Shown in pieces: positions 1 through 8,342 of a stretch of 41,262 nucleotides of DNA; the first letter of the stretch is position 1; each line of letters opens with the position of its first letter. The DNA lies in the IMG/VR virus record IMGVR_UViG_3300008459_000116, positions 1-41,262 of that record, one strand, 5' to 3'. The position numbers and the translations under genes were made by a program. Origin of the DNA: a virus. The notes below the pieces were generated by a model. The model searched no databases. It was not told the DNA's origin and saw nothing but the letters and a program-made list of their open reading frames with translations.

Positions 1-1
1 T

Positions 2-2875
2 GACAATGGTGATAGTGCAGTTCTTGGAGCGATGGCTAAGACCGTCGAAAAGATGATGGATATCTTTGGAGATCGCTTCTATGGCGAACTCCAATGGGCT
101 AATTTTCGTGAGCAACACATTATTAACCAGTTTATTATTCAGTTGAGCAAAGCGTATGGTTTCCAACTAGTTAGCACTTGTGATGCACACTTTCCTTCAC
201 CAGACATGTGGAAGGATCGTGAAATCTATAAAATGCTTGGCTGGATGAATAAAAAGAAAGATGAAATCAAGATTGATGCCCTTCCTTCCACACTCCATGA
301 AATGGAATATCAGCTTTATCCAAAGAATGGCGATGAGCTATTCGCGGCATACAAGGCTTTTTCACAGCGTCTTGGATTTTCTTATGACGATAAGTTGGTA
401 GAGGAAAGCATTGCTCGCACTGCTGATATTCTCAAGAGCCGTATTGAGAATTATACGCCAGACACTACAATTAAACTTCCTAATTTTGTTGTGCCCGAAG
501 GTGAAACTGCGGATACAGCACTAGCTAAACTAGCCGTTGAGAATTTTAAGAAGAGCGGCCTTTATGTTGAGCAGGAATATATTGATCGCCTAAAGGAAGA
601 ACTACATACAATTAAAGATCGTGGTTTTTCTAAATACTTCCTTGCCATGAAGACTATTGTTGATGAAAGTAAAGACCGTCAGCTTTGCGGTGCTGGTCGT
701 GGTTCAGGTGCTGGTTCACTTGTTTCTTATTTACTAAACATTACCGAAGTTGATCCAATTAAATACAAGCTCCAGTTTTCACGGTTTATCCGTAAGAATG
801 CAAAGGACTATCCAGATATCGATTTCGATGTCAGCGATCCTATGACTATCAAGGAAGCTCTTATCAATAAGTTTGGCGAGAACAGTGTTGTACCAATTAG
901 CAATTACAACACCCTACAGGTACGTTCGCTTATTAAGGATATTAGCAAGCTTTATGAAATCCCATTCCAAGAAGTAAATGACGTTACCAGCAAAATGTTA
1001 TTTGAGGCTACACCTGTAGCTAAAAAAGATCACGGTATTACTGCTGGTGTTTACAACCCAACTTGGGATGAGCTTAAGAGGTATTCGCCAAGCCTTGCAA
1101 ATTATCTAACCAAATATCCAAAGGTTGCAACACACGTAGAAAATCTACAGGGTCAAGTGCGTTCTATTTCTCGTCATGCCGGTGGTGTTCTATTTGCTGA
1201 TAACCTTGATGGGCAGATGCCGCTAATTAAAAGCGGTGATGTTGTACAAACCCCTTGGACAGAGGGACAAACTGTACGCCACCTAGAGCCGCTTGGTTTT
1301 ATTAAGTTTGATATTCTTGGCCTTGCTTCGCTCCGCATGGTTGAAGACTGTATTCGCCATATCCTAAAGCGTCACCATAATATGGCTAATCCAACCTTTG
1401 ATGATATTAAGGCTTATTATAACGAGAACCTACATCCAAACCGTATTAATCTCTACGATCAAAATGTATATAAAAATATCTTCCAGAAGGGTAATTTCAT
1501 GGGAACCTTCCAGTTCACAAATGATAATACCCAGAAGTTCTGTATGGAAACCGCTCCAGAAAATATCGTAGACATTGCCGCGATTACTTCTATTTATCGC
1601 CCCGGTCCATTGTCGGCCAACGTAGATAAAAAATATGTTGAGGCAAAACGGAATCCAGAAGGCATTAAGTACATCCATCCACTAGTTAAAGAAGTAACAG
1701 AGGAGACATTTGGTTTTATCGTCTTCCAAGAGCAGCTATCATTGCTTGCTCACAAACTAGGAAAAGATATTTCCCTAGACGAAGGTAATGAACTCCGTAA
1801 GGTATTAACCAAAAAGGGCACTGGTAAGGAAGCCCAAGTAAAAGAAAAACTATATGGCAAGTTTATCGACGGGTGCATTGAGAAGGGCATCCGCAAGGAA
1901 GATGCAGATGATCTTTGGAAGAAGATGGAATTTTTCTCAGGCTATGGATTTAACCTTTCTCATGCTATTTGCTATTCCATTCTTAGCTATCAGTGTGCTT
2001 GGCTTTACAATTACTTTCCTGCTGAATGGGCTTGCGCGTTTCTTGACAAAGAGCCAGAGCAACGGAAAGAACAAGCTATAAGTATTATCAAGCAAGCTGG
2101 TTTCCGTGTGCGCGAGCTAGATATCAATAGCTCTAGCGTAACGTGGGAAGTAGATAGTGGGGATAACAAAACCCTCGTACAGCCGCTTTCTTCAATTAAG
2201 GGGCTTGGCGATACAGCTATTGCAGAAATCCTAAAGGCACGTCCGTTTAAAACTGTTGAAGAATTACTGTTTAATGATAACATTTCGTATAGTAAATTAA
2301 ACAAACGCGGCCTTGATGCTCTTTGCCGTAGCGGCGCACTTAAAGGATTAATGGATAATCGTTTTACGGGTGGCAAGCATTTCTGGAGTGTCGTTGCCGT
2401 AGATCGCCCAAAAACCTTGAAAAAGTTTAAAGAAAATCTTGAGCTATATAAACCAGAGGGTGAATTCACAGATGAAGAAAAGATTGAGAATATTACTCAA
2501 CTTACAGGTGCATACCCTATTCATCTTGTTATGACAGAAGAAATCCTTGTTAAACTAATTAAGAAGGAAATCCGGCCTATTGGCGAGAAGAAGGAAGAGG
2601 CCGACGAAGGAATCGTACAGGATGTAGAGGAATATGGTGATAAGCTTGTATGGTTTATCCCACGCAGCAAAGAGATAGTAACAGGTAAGAAAGGGCGTCC
2701 ATATTGGACAATCACAGTAACCGATAACACAAACAGCCTGACAAACATTAAATGTTTTGGTGTACGTGAAAGTGATGTAATCCACATGAACCGCCCTTAT
2801 CTTGCACAAGTAAATAAAAATCAATTTGGTTACTCTATAAAGAACTTTAAAGATAGTATAAAATTGCTGGCTTAG
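2..2875 (+). CDS. dnaE: DNA polymerase III alpha subunit (family C), 5' partial
   Basis: Replicative family-C DNA polymerase. The frame is open to the first base of the window, so the N-terminal part of the PHP domain is missing; the ATG at 32 is internal. The remaining PHP end (FGDRFYGELQ and the following STCDAHF) is visible. The palm has GAGRGSGAGS near 690 and the PDIDFD motif at 812-829, whose Asp pair matches the catalytic residues of E. coli DnaE; a third Asp lies in KFDILGL at 1304-1324. Later blocks match DnaE: YRPGPLS, FIVFQEQ, GYGFNLSHA, then a helix-hairpin-helix (SSIKGLGDTAI) and a C-terminal OB-like segment. About 957 residues remain. It is followed 9 nt later by the cupin gene. 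A phage using Pol III alpha rather than a PolA- or PolB-type enzyme is less common. Identity is secure. Confidence 0.95.
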   Translation, partial: DNGDSAVLGAMAKTVEKMMDIFGDRFYGELQWANFREQHIINQFIIQLSKAYGFQLVSTCDAHFPSPDMWKDREIYKMLGWMNKKKDEIKIDALPSTLHEMEYQLYPKNGDELFAAYKAFSQRLGFSYDDKLVEESIARTADILKSRIENYTPDTTIKLPNFVVPEGETADTALAKLAVENFKKSGLYVEQEYIDRLKEELHTIKDRGFSKYFLAMKTIVDESKDRQLCGAGRGSGAGSLVSYLLNITEVDPIKYKLQFSRFIRKNAKDYPDIDFDVSDPMTIKEALINKFGENSVVPISNYNTLQVRSLIKDISKLYEIPFQEVNDVTSKMLFEATPVAKKDHGITAGVYNPTWDELKRYSPSLANYLTKYPKVATHVENLQGQVRSISRHAGGVLFADNLDGQMPLIKSGDVVQTPWTEGQTVRHLEPLGFIKFDILGLASLRMVEDCIRHILKRHHNMANPTFDDIKAYYNENLHPNRINLYDQNVYKNIFQKGNFMGTFQFTNDNTQKFCMETAPENIVDIAAITSIYRPGPLSANVDKKYVEAKRNPEGIKYIHPLVKEVTEETFGFIVFQEQLSLLAHKLGKDISLDEGNELRKVLTKKGTGKEAQVKEKLYGKFIDGCIEKGIRKEDADDLWKKMEFFSGYGFNLSHAICYSILSYQCAWLYNYFPAEWACAFLDKEPEQRKEQAISIIKQAGFRVRELDINSSSVTWEVDSGDNKTLVQPLSSIKGLGDTAIAEILKARPFKTVEELLFNDNISYSKLNKRGLDALCRSGALKGLMDNRFTGGKHFWSVVAVDRPKTLKKFKENLELYKPEGEFTDEEKIENITQLTGAYPIHLVMTEEILVKLIKKEIRPIGEKKEEADEGIVQDVEEYGDKLVWFIPRSKEIVTGKKGRPYWTITVTDNTNSLTNIKCFGVRESDVIHMNRPYLAQVNKNQFGYSIKNFKDSIKLLA

Positions 2876-2884
2876 GAGATAAAC

Positions 2885-3238
2885 ATGATTGAAGAACGTC
2901 CTTGGGGATATTATACAGTTCTAGAAGATAGACCTACTCATAAAGTAAAACGTATTGTTGTATACGCTGGTCAAAGACTCAGCTATCAATCGCATGAAAA
3001 ACGTGCTGAAACATGGGTATTTACAAAAGGAGAAGGGATTGTTACAATAGATGATATCGACCATTTAGTTATGGCAAAGTCGATTATCAAAATTCCTATG
3101 CGCGCAAAACACAGAGTTAAAAATACCGGTCCCGGCCATCTAGAGTTTGTTGAAGTGCAAACCGGCGAATATTTTGGCGAAGATGATATCATTCGTTATA
3201 GCGATGATTATGGGAGAGCAAATGGGACCACTACTTAG
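2885..3238 (+). CDS. Cupin, mannose-6-phosphate isomerase type II-like
   Basis: 117-residue single-domain cupin resembling the C-terminal domain of ManC/AlgA-type enzymes: it starts RPWGYY, has the metal-site region SYQSHEKRAETW (His37, Glu42), a second His at 76 (KHRVKN) and ends with the family pattern FVEVQTGEYFGEDDIIR and DDYGR. These enzymes interconvert fructose-6-phosphate and mannose-6-phosphate. Here no nucleotidyltransferase domain is fused, although a separate nucleotidyltransferase lies two genes downstream. Start ATG follows AGGAGATAAAC. Family assignment is strong; the phage substrate (perhaps sugar or surface modification) is inference. Confidence 0.85.
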   Translation: MIEERPWGYYTVLEDRPTHKVKRIVVYAGQRLSYQSHEKRAETWVFTKGEGIVTIDDIDHLVMAKSIIKIPMRAKHRVKNTGPGHLEFVEVQTGEYFGEDDIIRYSDDYGRANGTTT

Positions 3239-3476
3239 TGAACGTAATACTTGGAAAACAGAATTGTTTTCTCTAGAAGAAATGTGCGACGAAGAAGGTA
3301 ATTGCACATATTACATGGATAATGTTGGAATTATATGTGGTGCATTCTCTAGCAGAAAACATAATATTATATTGTTAAAAGACCACTTACGTAAAATCTT
3401 AAAAAAGCTAGAGGAAACCTCAGAAGAAGAAATATTAACTAACATAGAAAAAAATGTTATAGAGCATTTGCAATAG
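3222..3476 (+). CDS. Hypothetical protein, 84 aa
   Basis: I chose the ATG at 3222 rather than an upstream in-frame one because GGGAGAG precedes it; it overlaps the end of the cupin gene by 17 nt. The product is acidic (MGPLLSERN start, EETSEEEIL near the end), has two Cys in DEEGNCTYY and GIICGAF, and a helical C-terminal half. I do not recognise the family. It lies in the same operon-like run as the cupin and nucleotidyltransferase genes. Confidence 0.6.
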   Translation: MGPLLSERNTWKTELFSLEEMCDEEGNCTYYMDNVGIICGAFSSRKHNIILLKDHLRKILKKLEETSEEEILTNIEKNVIEHLQ

Positions 3477-3484
3477 GAGAACAC

Positions 3485-3931
3485 ATGGCAAAAACACCAA
3501 CATTAGAAACAATAAGTGAATATCGTAGACCAATTAAAGTAGCAGCTAGTGGGTATTTTAATCCCTTGCATAAGGGTCATGTAGAATATCTTGAGAAAGC
3601 AAAAGCATTAGGCGACTACCTTGTTGTTGTTGTAAACAGCGACAAACAACGCGCTCTTAAAGGTTCAAAAGAATTTATGCATGAAGATGAACGTATGCTT
3701 ATTGTTTCCGCTTTACGCTGCGTAGATGAAGTGGTACTATCCATAGATGAGGACACCACTGTATGTAATTCACTAAGATTAGTAAGTCCAGATATCTTTG
3801 CTAAAGGTGGCGACCGTACAATTGATGAAATTCCAGAAGCAAAGGTCTGTAATGAAATCGGCGCTCGTATGGTAGATGGTCTTGGCGATAAGGTACAAAG
3901 TTCCTCATGGCTTCTTAAAATAAAGGATTAA
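3485..3931 (+). CDS. Cytidylyltransferase-like nucleotidyltransferase
   Basis: 148-residue HIGH-superfamily nucleotidyltransferase of the TagD / HldE-C-terminal kind. The nucleotide-binding HxGH is at residues 29-32 (PLHKGHVEYL), a KGGDR block is at 107-111, and the final QSSSWLL takes the place of the ISSTxI motif. Such enzymes transfer CMP or AMP onto a phosphorylated sugar or glycerol phosphate. With the cupin two genes upstream this suggests a small nucleotide-sugar module, but the substrate cannot be read from sequence. RBS AGGAGAACAC precedes ATG. Confidence 0.85.
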   Translation: MAKTPTLETISEYRRPIKVAASGYFNPLHKGHVEYLEKAKALGDYLVVVVNSDKQRALKGSKEFMHEDERMLIVSALRCVDEVVLSIDEDTTVCNSLRLVSPDIFAKGGDRTIDEIPEAKVCNEIGARMVDGLGDKVQSSSWLLKIKD

Positions 3932-3933
3932 AA

Positions 3934-4158
3934 ATGTTTTGGAGACTAATGCACGAAGATGTTGAAGTATTAGAAAACAGCGAAATTGTTTCAAAATCAT
4001 CAATTATTTTTGAGCATGATGGTACTAAAATAAAGTTAGCCGATACGGTTACATCTCATAACCATGTACTTGGTAGTAAAAAAGTACTTGTGGATACAGC
4101 ATATAAGCTGGAAGAACTAGCAAGGCAAATGAAGAAAAAAGCAGATTCACTATATTAG
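3934..4158 (+). CDS. Hypothetical protein, 74 aa
   Basis: Small gene starting 2 nt after the nucleotidyltransferase stop (AAGGATTAAAAATG, so the RBS lies in the preceding gene's end) and ending 8 nt before dUTPase. The N-terminal half looks beta-rich, the C-terminal third is a Lys-rich helix (LEELARQMKKKAD). No family recognised. Its tight packing between two enzyme genes supports that it is real. Confidence 0.6.
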   Translation: MFWRLMHEDVEVLENSEIVSKSSIIFEHDGTKIKLADTVTSHNHVLGSKKVLVDTAYKLEELARQMKKKADSLY

Positions 4159-4166
4159 GAGGAAAG

Positions 4167-4667
4167 ATGACAACTATTCTTGGTAATTGGGATAAGAACA
4201 AAAAGAACACTTGGGAAGACCTTATACGGGCAAGACTAGAATGGAAGCCGCTAACAGAAACAGCGAAGGGACCACAAAAGGCGCATGGCGAAGATGCCGC
4301 TTGGGATCTTTATGCAGATTGCCCAAATGATCCTATTGTATTGCTACCCGGTGATACACGTATTGTTCAAACTGGCTTGGCAATTATGCCCCCAAGGGGA
4401 TGGTGCTGCGATATCCGTGGAAGAAGTGGCATGAACAGCAAGGGTAAACTTGTTATACTTGGCCTTGTTGATTCTTTTTATACTGGTCCTTGGGGTGTTG
4501 TCCTGCATAATGCAACTACCGAAAGAGTTGTAATTAATCACCATGATAAGATTGCACAATTTACTGTACAGCGTGTATGGGAAAGCGAGCTTGTTCAGGT
4601 AGAGGAGTTCAATATACCAGAAAATAGCCGTGGTTCTGGCGGGTTTGGCAGCAGCGGCACGAAATAA
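4167..4667 (+). CDS. dut: dUTPase (dUTP diphosphatase)
   Basis: Hydrolyses dUTP to dUMP and pyrophosphate, keeping uracil out of DNA and feeding dTMP synthesis. All five trimeric-dUTPase motifs are present: AAWDLYA (44-50), RGRSGMNSKG (84-93), GLVDSFYTGPW (99-109), DKIAQ (127-131) and RGSGGFGSSG (155-164). Length 166 is normal, with a roughly 40-residue N-terminal extension that I do not recognise. RBS AGGAGGAAAG. A terminator follows at once, so this is the last gene of the first operon. Confidence 0.95.
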   Translation: MTTILGNWDKNKKNTWEDLIRARLEWKPLTETAKGPQKAHGEDAAWDLYADCPNDPIVLLPGDTRIVQTGLAIMPPRGWCCDIRGRSGMNSKGKLVILGLVDSFYTGPWGVVLHNATTERVVINHHDKIAQFTVQRVWESELVQVEEFNIPENSRGSGGFGSSGTK

Positions 4668-4683
4668 TTTATATTTTATTTTA

Positions 4684-4720
4684 CCCCTGTGACACTATTT
4701 ATTAGCGTCACAGGGGTTTT
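4684..4720 (+). terminator. Intrinsic terminator with a late-promoter-like motif in its loop
   Basis: CCCCTGTGAC pairs perfectly with GTCACAGGGG, followed by TTTTT: a strong rho-independent terminator after dut. The loop holds ACTATTTAT (4694-4702), the same word found upstream of other capsid-targeted genes, so the site probably both ends one transcript and starts the next. Confidence 0.85.
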
Positions 4721-4736
4721 TATTTGGGAAAAAAGC

Positions 4737-5123
4737 ATGAAAATTACTAAACAATATCTAAAACAAATTATTAAAGAAGAAATAAATAAAATAAATGAGG
4801 CGGGGGAAGAAGATAAGCAGGATTACAGTTTAAAATTTGAAAAAGACGCAATGTCATACATGTCGCAATATAAAGTTAAAGAACATACTATAAGCGATAA
4901 AACAGTGGAATTCAATTTTATGGTCCCATCTATGTATCGATTAATTAAATCTGTAGCATCAAGAACAATGAAGTTTAAATATAATGACAGCACGAACACT
5001 TCCGATACAGAACATGGATATTATACTGAGAAAGATCTTGCTGGCGTACTAGAAGATCAAGCGCCTGTTGATCGTATTAATCTAGAGCTAACAACAGTAG
5101 CACGCTATCTCTTAAGTAAATAA
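4737..5123 (+). CDS. Capsid-targeted protein with MKITK-type propeptide
   Basis: 128 residues from the ATG at 4737; an upstream in-frame ATG at 4689 lies inside the terminator hairpin and is rejected. The N-terminus MKITKQYLKQIIKEE is shared with proteins at 18514, 20869 and 25534. It is followed by I-N-E|A at residues 19-22, matching the T4 gp21 prohead-protease rule (L/I)xE|(A/G). I infer a head-packaged protein whose leader is removed during maturation. The rest is an unrecognised globular domain with an acidic C-terminal half. Monocistronic, flanked by terminators on both sides. Confidence 0.75.
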   Translation: MKITKQYLKQIIKEEINKINEAGEEDKQDYSLKFEKDAMSYMSQYKVKEHTISDKTVEFNFMVPSMYRLIKSVASRTMKFKYNDSTNTSDTEHGYYTEKDLAGVLEDQAPVDRINLELTTVARYLLSK

Positions 5124-5140
5124 ATAATTTTTCTTTCCAG

Positions 5141-5175
5141 CCCACGGTATGCTACAATAGCTACCGTGGGTTTTT
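5141..5175 (+). terminator. Intrinsic terminator with an embedded -10 element
   Basis: CCCACGGTA pairs with TACCGTGGG, followed by TTTTTATTT. The loop carries TACAAT (5153-5158), a good -10 hexamer; the -35 region 17 nt upstream is weak (TTTCTT). It ends the 4737 transcript and may start the 5189 operon. Confidence 0.75.
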
Positions 5176-5188
5176 ATTTGGAGGATAT

Positions 5189-5425
5189 ATGCCACAACTT
5201 AATCGTAAACAACGCAGAGCATTAGGAAAAATGGTTAACAAAAAAGCAGCTTCGTCAATCGATCTTATGTTAAACCTTGGAGATCATTGCTTGACTTGTC
5301 GCAAACCGTTTGATAGAATGTCAAAAGAAATGGCCAATACATGGTTTATAGAAGTGTTTAAGGAAGATGCTATAACCCACTTATATTGTCCAGAATGTTA
5401 CCCAAAGAGAGGTCAAAATGAATGA
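5189..5425 (+). CDS. Small zinc-ribbon-like protein, 78 aa
   Basis: Two CxxC pairs (CLTC and CPEC, about 32 residues apart) suggest a zinc-binding fold; the N-terminus is basic (LNRKQRRALGKMVNKK). RBS GGAGGATAT. The stop overlaps the start of the IMPDH/GMPR gene by 8 nt, implying translational coupling. Role unknown. Confidence 0.75.
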   Translation: MPQLNRKQRRALGKMVNKKAASSIDLMLNLGDHCLTCRKPFDRMSKEMANTWFIEVFKEDAITHLYCPECYPKRGQNE

Positions 5426-6440
5426 AACGTTTTCTTATGATGATGTTCTGCTAGTGCCAAAGTATTCAGAGGTTGAAAGTCGTTCACAAGTAAGCCTAGA
5501 TTCTAAGCTAGGATCAAATCTAGAGTTTAAGACGCCAATTATTGCTAGCCCGATGGATACTGTAAGTGGTTTTCAAATGGCAATAGAGCTATCAAAATTG
5601 GGTGGGGTAGCAATCATCCACCGCTATAATTCTATCGAAGAGCAAGCTGATATTGTACGGGCAGTAAAACGCGAGGGCGAACGTGTTGGTGCTGCCGTTG
5701 GCAGTACAGGCGATTATATGGATCGCGTAACCGCTCTATATAATGCTGGTGTTGATTTTATTTGTATTGATGTAGCACACGGTCACCATATTAATGTTTA
5801 TCGAGCTATTAGGGCTATACGCGATCATTATGGCCCAGCTATACATATTATGGCTGGCAATGTAGCAACATCCGAAGCTTTTGAAGCCCTCCAGACTTGG
5901 GGTGCCGACTCAATCCGCGTAGGTATTGGTGGCGGTAGCATTTGCTCTACCCGCATCCAAACAGGTCATGGCGTACCAAATCTATCAGCTATTATGGATT
6001 GCTCAACCGTAGCTAGAACCGCAGCATTAATTGCTGATGGCGGTATCAAAAATGCTGGTGATGCGGTCAAGGCACTTGCTGCTGGTGCTGACTTTGTAAT
6101 GCTAGGATCGATTCTAGCGGGTACAGATGAGGCTCCCGGCCAAGTTGTGGAGTCTGTTCTACACGGCATGAAGATGAAAAGCTACCGTGGTATGGCAAGC
6201 CGTGAAGCCCAAGAGGATTGGCGGGGTAAGTCATCCGCTCCAGAAGGTATTGCAACAATGGTGCCATATAAGGGTCCAGTATCTAATATATTTAATGATC
6301 TTGTTGGTAATATTAAAAGCGGTTTATCATATACTGGCGCTGTAAACATTGGTGGTCTACAGGCAAGATCAGAGTTTATTCGGCAAACAAGTGCCGGTCA
6401 GCATGAAAGCTCTACTCATATTCTTAGCAGAGTTCCCTAA
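5418..6440 (+). CDS. guaB: IMP dehydrogenase / GMP reductase family, no CBS domain
   Basis: 340-residue TIM-barrel enzyme of purine interconversion. SYDDVLLVP at the start, PIIASPMDTV, the catalytic Cys176 loop GGGSICSTR, the phosphate-binding IADGGI, and C-terminal VPYKGPV are family hallmarks. IMPDH makes XMP from IMP; GMP reductase runs GMP to IMP. Length and the missing CBS pair fit GMP reductase or a minimal IMPDH; the YRGMASREA flap and the ESSTH end look more IMPDH-like, so I leave the reaction open. The symbol is provisional. A PurA homologue is encoded at 21741, pointing to phage control of purine supply. Confidence 0.9.
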   Translation: MNETFSYDDVLLVPKYSEVESRSQVSLDSKLGSNLEFKTPIIASPMDTVSGFQMAIELSKLGGVAIIHRYNSIEEQADIVRAVKREGERVGAAVGSTGDYMDRVTALYNAGVDFICIDVAHGHHINVYRAIRAIRDHYGPAIHIMAGNVATSEAFEALQTWGADSIRVGIGGGSICSTRIQTGHGVPNLSAIMDCSTVARTAALIADGGIKNAGDAVKALAAGADFVMLGSILAGTDEAPGQVVESVLHGMKMKSYRGMASREAQEDWRGKSSAPEGIATMVPYKGPVSNIFNDLVGNIKSGLSYTGAVNIGGLQARSEFIRQTSAGQHESSTHILSRVP

Positions 6441-6760
6441 TGCGAGAACCTAACAAGAATACCAAAAAGATTGTTTTTTATGATACCGATCATAATCACG
6501 CTAAATTGCGGATTAAGTTCATTGAACACGGTATTAAACAAAAAACATTCTTTAGGGAAATTGTACAGGCTTGCATAAATGACGACCCACTTATCCTACA
6601 GTGGCTCGAAAAGAACCCAAATTGTAAAATTACTAAGCGTAGTATGAAAATGCGTAAGCGCCAAGATAAGGAAGTCCAGCAAGAGATCAAGAAGTTTAAT
6701 CTTAACAACGAAGATCTTGATGAACTTTTTGATATTATATCAGAGGATGATAAACTATGA
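6440..6760 (+). CDS. Hypothetical protein, 106 aa
   Basis: Overlaps the previous stop as TAATG. Basic in the middle (KITKRSMKMRKRQDKE), acidic at the end (DLDELFDIISEDD), predicted mainly helical. Position between the purine enzyme and the sigma-like gene, with 4-nt overlaps on both sides, shows it is part of one coupled operon. I do not recognise it, though the small basic-then-acidic layout could suit a nucleic-acid or RNA-polymerase interacting factor. Confidence 0.65.
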   Translation: MREPNKNTKKIVFYDTDHNHAKLRIKFIEHGIKQKTFFREIVQACINDDPLILQWLEKNPNCKITKRSMKMRKRQDKEVQQEIKKFNLNNEDLDELFDIISEDDKL

Positions 6761-7017
6761 GCTATTCACAATGTACAAAAGAATGTAAAAAGAATGATTC
6801 CCCATGCAATAAGGATGACTGCCGTAATTGGATGGACTACGGTGAGGATCTTAATTGTGTGCTTATAGCCACCGAAAGACATGGTCCAATGACCCTAGAC
6901 GAGATATCAAAACGGCTAGGGTTGTCACTAGTCCGTATCAAACAAATTGAGGAAGCAGCACTAATTAAGTTGAAAAAACGTAATAATGGACTAGTTAAAG
7001 AGTTATTACATGAATAA
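6757..7017 (+). CDS. Sigma-70 region 4-like HTH protein with Cys-rich N-terminus
   Basis: 86 residues. The C-terminal half (MTLDEISKRLGLSLVRIKQIEEAALIKLKK, residues 45-74) follows sigma region 4.2, which in host sigma factors reads the -35 box. The N-terminal third has five Cys (6, 10, 17, 22, 34), probably metal-binding. No region 2 is present, so it cannot act as a complete sigma factor. A T4 gp33-like co-activator or an appropriator that redirects host RNA polymerase is the natural inference. It lies directly upstream of the first standalone ACTATTTAT element at 7044. Confidence 0.8.
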   Translation: MSYSQCTKECKKNDSPCNKDDCRNWMDYGEDLNCVLIATERHGPMTLDEISKRLGLSLVRIKQIEEAALIKLKKRNNGLVKELLHE

Positions 7018-7043
7018 TTTTTTAAACTTTTGAAAAATCGTGT

Positions 7044-7052
7044 ACTATTTAT
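7044..7052 (+). promoter_or_regulatory. ACTATTTAT element, candidate late promoter
   Basis: The nonamer lies 47 nt upstream of the 7100 gene in an AT-rich gap. The same word occurs upstream of the capsid-targeted genes at 4737, 18514 and 25534, with TTATTTAT before 15465. It resembles the single-element -10-type late promoters of T4-like phages in being AT-only plus C, but is not the T4 word. Confidence 0.5.
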
Positions 7053-7099
7053 TTATGTAAATCTGAATATTTACATTTTTATATCCTAGGAGAATATAA

Positions 7100-7882
7100 A
7101 TGAGTGATAAGAAGTTACTAGAAGAATCTACCATTCGTAGATTCATGCAACTAGCCAACATTAAACCACTTAATGATGGCCTACTTTCAGAAGCTGCTTC
7201 TGAAAAGAAGCATGGTAAAGTAGAAGAAAAAGAACAAAAAGCAGTTAAGAAAGAAGAAAAAAAGCCAGCCAAGACAGAAGAAAAAGTAGAAGAAGGCATG
7301 GATGAAGCTTCTATGACACATGGCGGTATGGAAGAAAAGTATCACGAAGAAGCCTATAAAGAAGAAGGTCTAGAAGAAGCCGAAGCGGAAGGGGGTGAAG
7401 GCGAAGGCAAAGACGCAGAAGTACGCGCAGCTCTTGAACAAATCAAGGCTGGTGTAGATGCGCTTCTAGGCATGATCGGCGGTGCTGGTGTTGAGCTAGG
7501 CGTCGAAGAAGAACCAGAAGGCGGTGAAGGCATGGAAGACGAAGAAGGCGGCATGGAAGATGAAGTCTATGCTGAAGAAGGTCTTGAAGAAGTAGCCGAA
7601 GAAGGCAAGATGGAAGAAGAAGGCCTTGAGGAAGCTGCTGCTGCTGATAAGAAAGGCAAAGTACCAGCGGGTCTAAAAAAGCATATGGGCCAAAAAAAGC
7701 CAGCACCAGAAGCGGAAGAAGAAGCTCTAGCTGAAGAACTAACCCGTCGTGTTGCTGCTCGTCTTGTAGCAGAAATGAAGAAGGGTGGCGGTAAATGGGG
7801 TTCCGGTCCAAAAGGCACAAAGCCAAAGGCACACGGTAAGCCAAAGTCACCAACTGGCTATAAACCAGCCAAGAAAGCTTAA
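7100..7882 (+). CDS. Acidic low-complexity protein, candidate head core/scaffold
   Basis: 260 residues, dominated by Glu, Ala, Gly and Lys with long charged stretches. N-terminus STIRRFMQLANIKPL then L-S-E|A at 29-32 fits a capsid-targeting leader and gp21-type cleavage site. Further LEEA sites occur at about residues 91-94 and 175-178, so the protein could be cut several times, as T4 scaffold core proteins are. The C-terminal 60 residues switch to a basic Gly/Lys/Pro-rich tail. Own transcription unit: upstream ACTATTTAT, RBS AGGAGAATATAA, terminator after. Inference: prohead core or internal protein. Confidence 0.7.
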   Translation: MSDKKLLEESTIRRFMQLANIKPLNDGLLSEAASEKKHGKVEEKEQKAVKKEEKKPAKTEEKVEEGMDEASMTHGGMEEKYHEEAYKEEGLEEAEAEGGEGEGKDAEVRAALEQIKAGVDALLGMIGGAGVELGVEEEPEGGEGMEDEEGGMEDEVYAEEGLEEVAEEGKMEEEGLEEAAAADKKGKVPAGLKKHMGQKKPAPEAEEEALAEELTRRVAARLVAEMKKGGGKWGSGPKGTKPKAHGKPKSPTGYKPAKKA

Positions 7883-7905
7883 TATATAAAGCTCACAATA
7901 AAGAG

Positions 7906-7933
7906 GGCGACCGGGAAACTGGTCGCCTTTTTT
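7906..7933 (+). terminator. Intrinsic terminator
   Basis: GGCGACC, 8-nt loop, GGTCGCC, then six T. Ends the 7100 transcript. Confidence 0.9.
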
Positions 7934-7985
7934 ATTCCCTTTATCTCGCAATTAACTTGTAGTACCATGCACTTAGAGGCGCAGA

Positions 7986-8342
7986 ATGATATATTTTTTA
8001 TTTTTTATGCTTGGTGCTTTTTGTTTTAAGCTGTTTCAAGAACTACTTAGTGTTATAGGCGGCTATCAAATTTTTAAATTTGTAGAGCAATATTCAATAA
8101 CGCTTATTGCAGAACTAGAGGTTTACCGACACCATTCATTACAGATATTAAAATTGTGTTATGAAGAGGCCGATAAACTTGAGGAGTACGAAAAGGTAAA
8201 AGGCAAGATAAACGAAAAGTTTGGCTTACTACATACTGGCATGATTGCGGCCATAAAAAACCGCATACCGTATCCAGTAGATTATACCAACCTACAAGAA
8301 GCAATAAAGATAATAGAAAAACAGGAGAAGAAAGATGAGTAA
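7986..8342 (+). CDS. Membrane-anchored hypothetical protein, 118 aa
   Basis: Hydrophobic N-terminus (residues 1-27, FLFFMLGAFCFKLF) gives one membrane helix or signal anchor; the rest is a charged helical segment rich in Glu and Lys. No strong Shine-Dalgarno (GGCGCAGA). Overlaps the next small gene by 8 nt. Function unknown; it heads a run of four small genes leading to the ClpP-like gene. Confidence 0.6.
   Translation: MIYFLFFMLGAFCFKLFQELLSVIGGYQIFKFVEQYSITLIAELEVYRHHSLQILKLCYEEADKLEEYEKVKGKINEKFGLLHTGMIAAIKNRIPYPVDYTNLQEAIKIIEKQEKKDE

Noticed and set aside
3147-3221. Upstream start for the 84-aa gene
   Set aside because: No RBS and a long overlap with the cupin gene; ATG 3222 has a good RBS.
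6757-7017. Complete phage sigma factor
   Set aside because: Only region 4 is recognisable in 86 residues; regions 2 and 3 are missing.
7443-7853. Minus-strand Leu/Arg- and Ser/Pro-rich ORFs opposite the acidic protein
   Set aside because: They arise from the GAA/GCT-repeat coding of the acidic protein read backwards.
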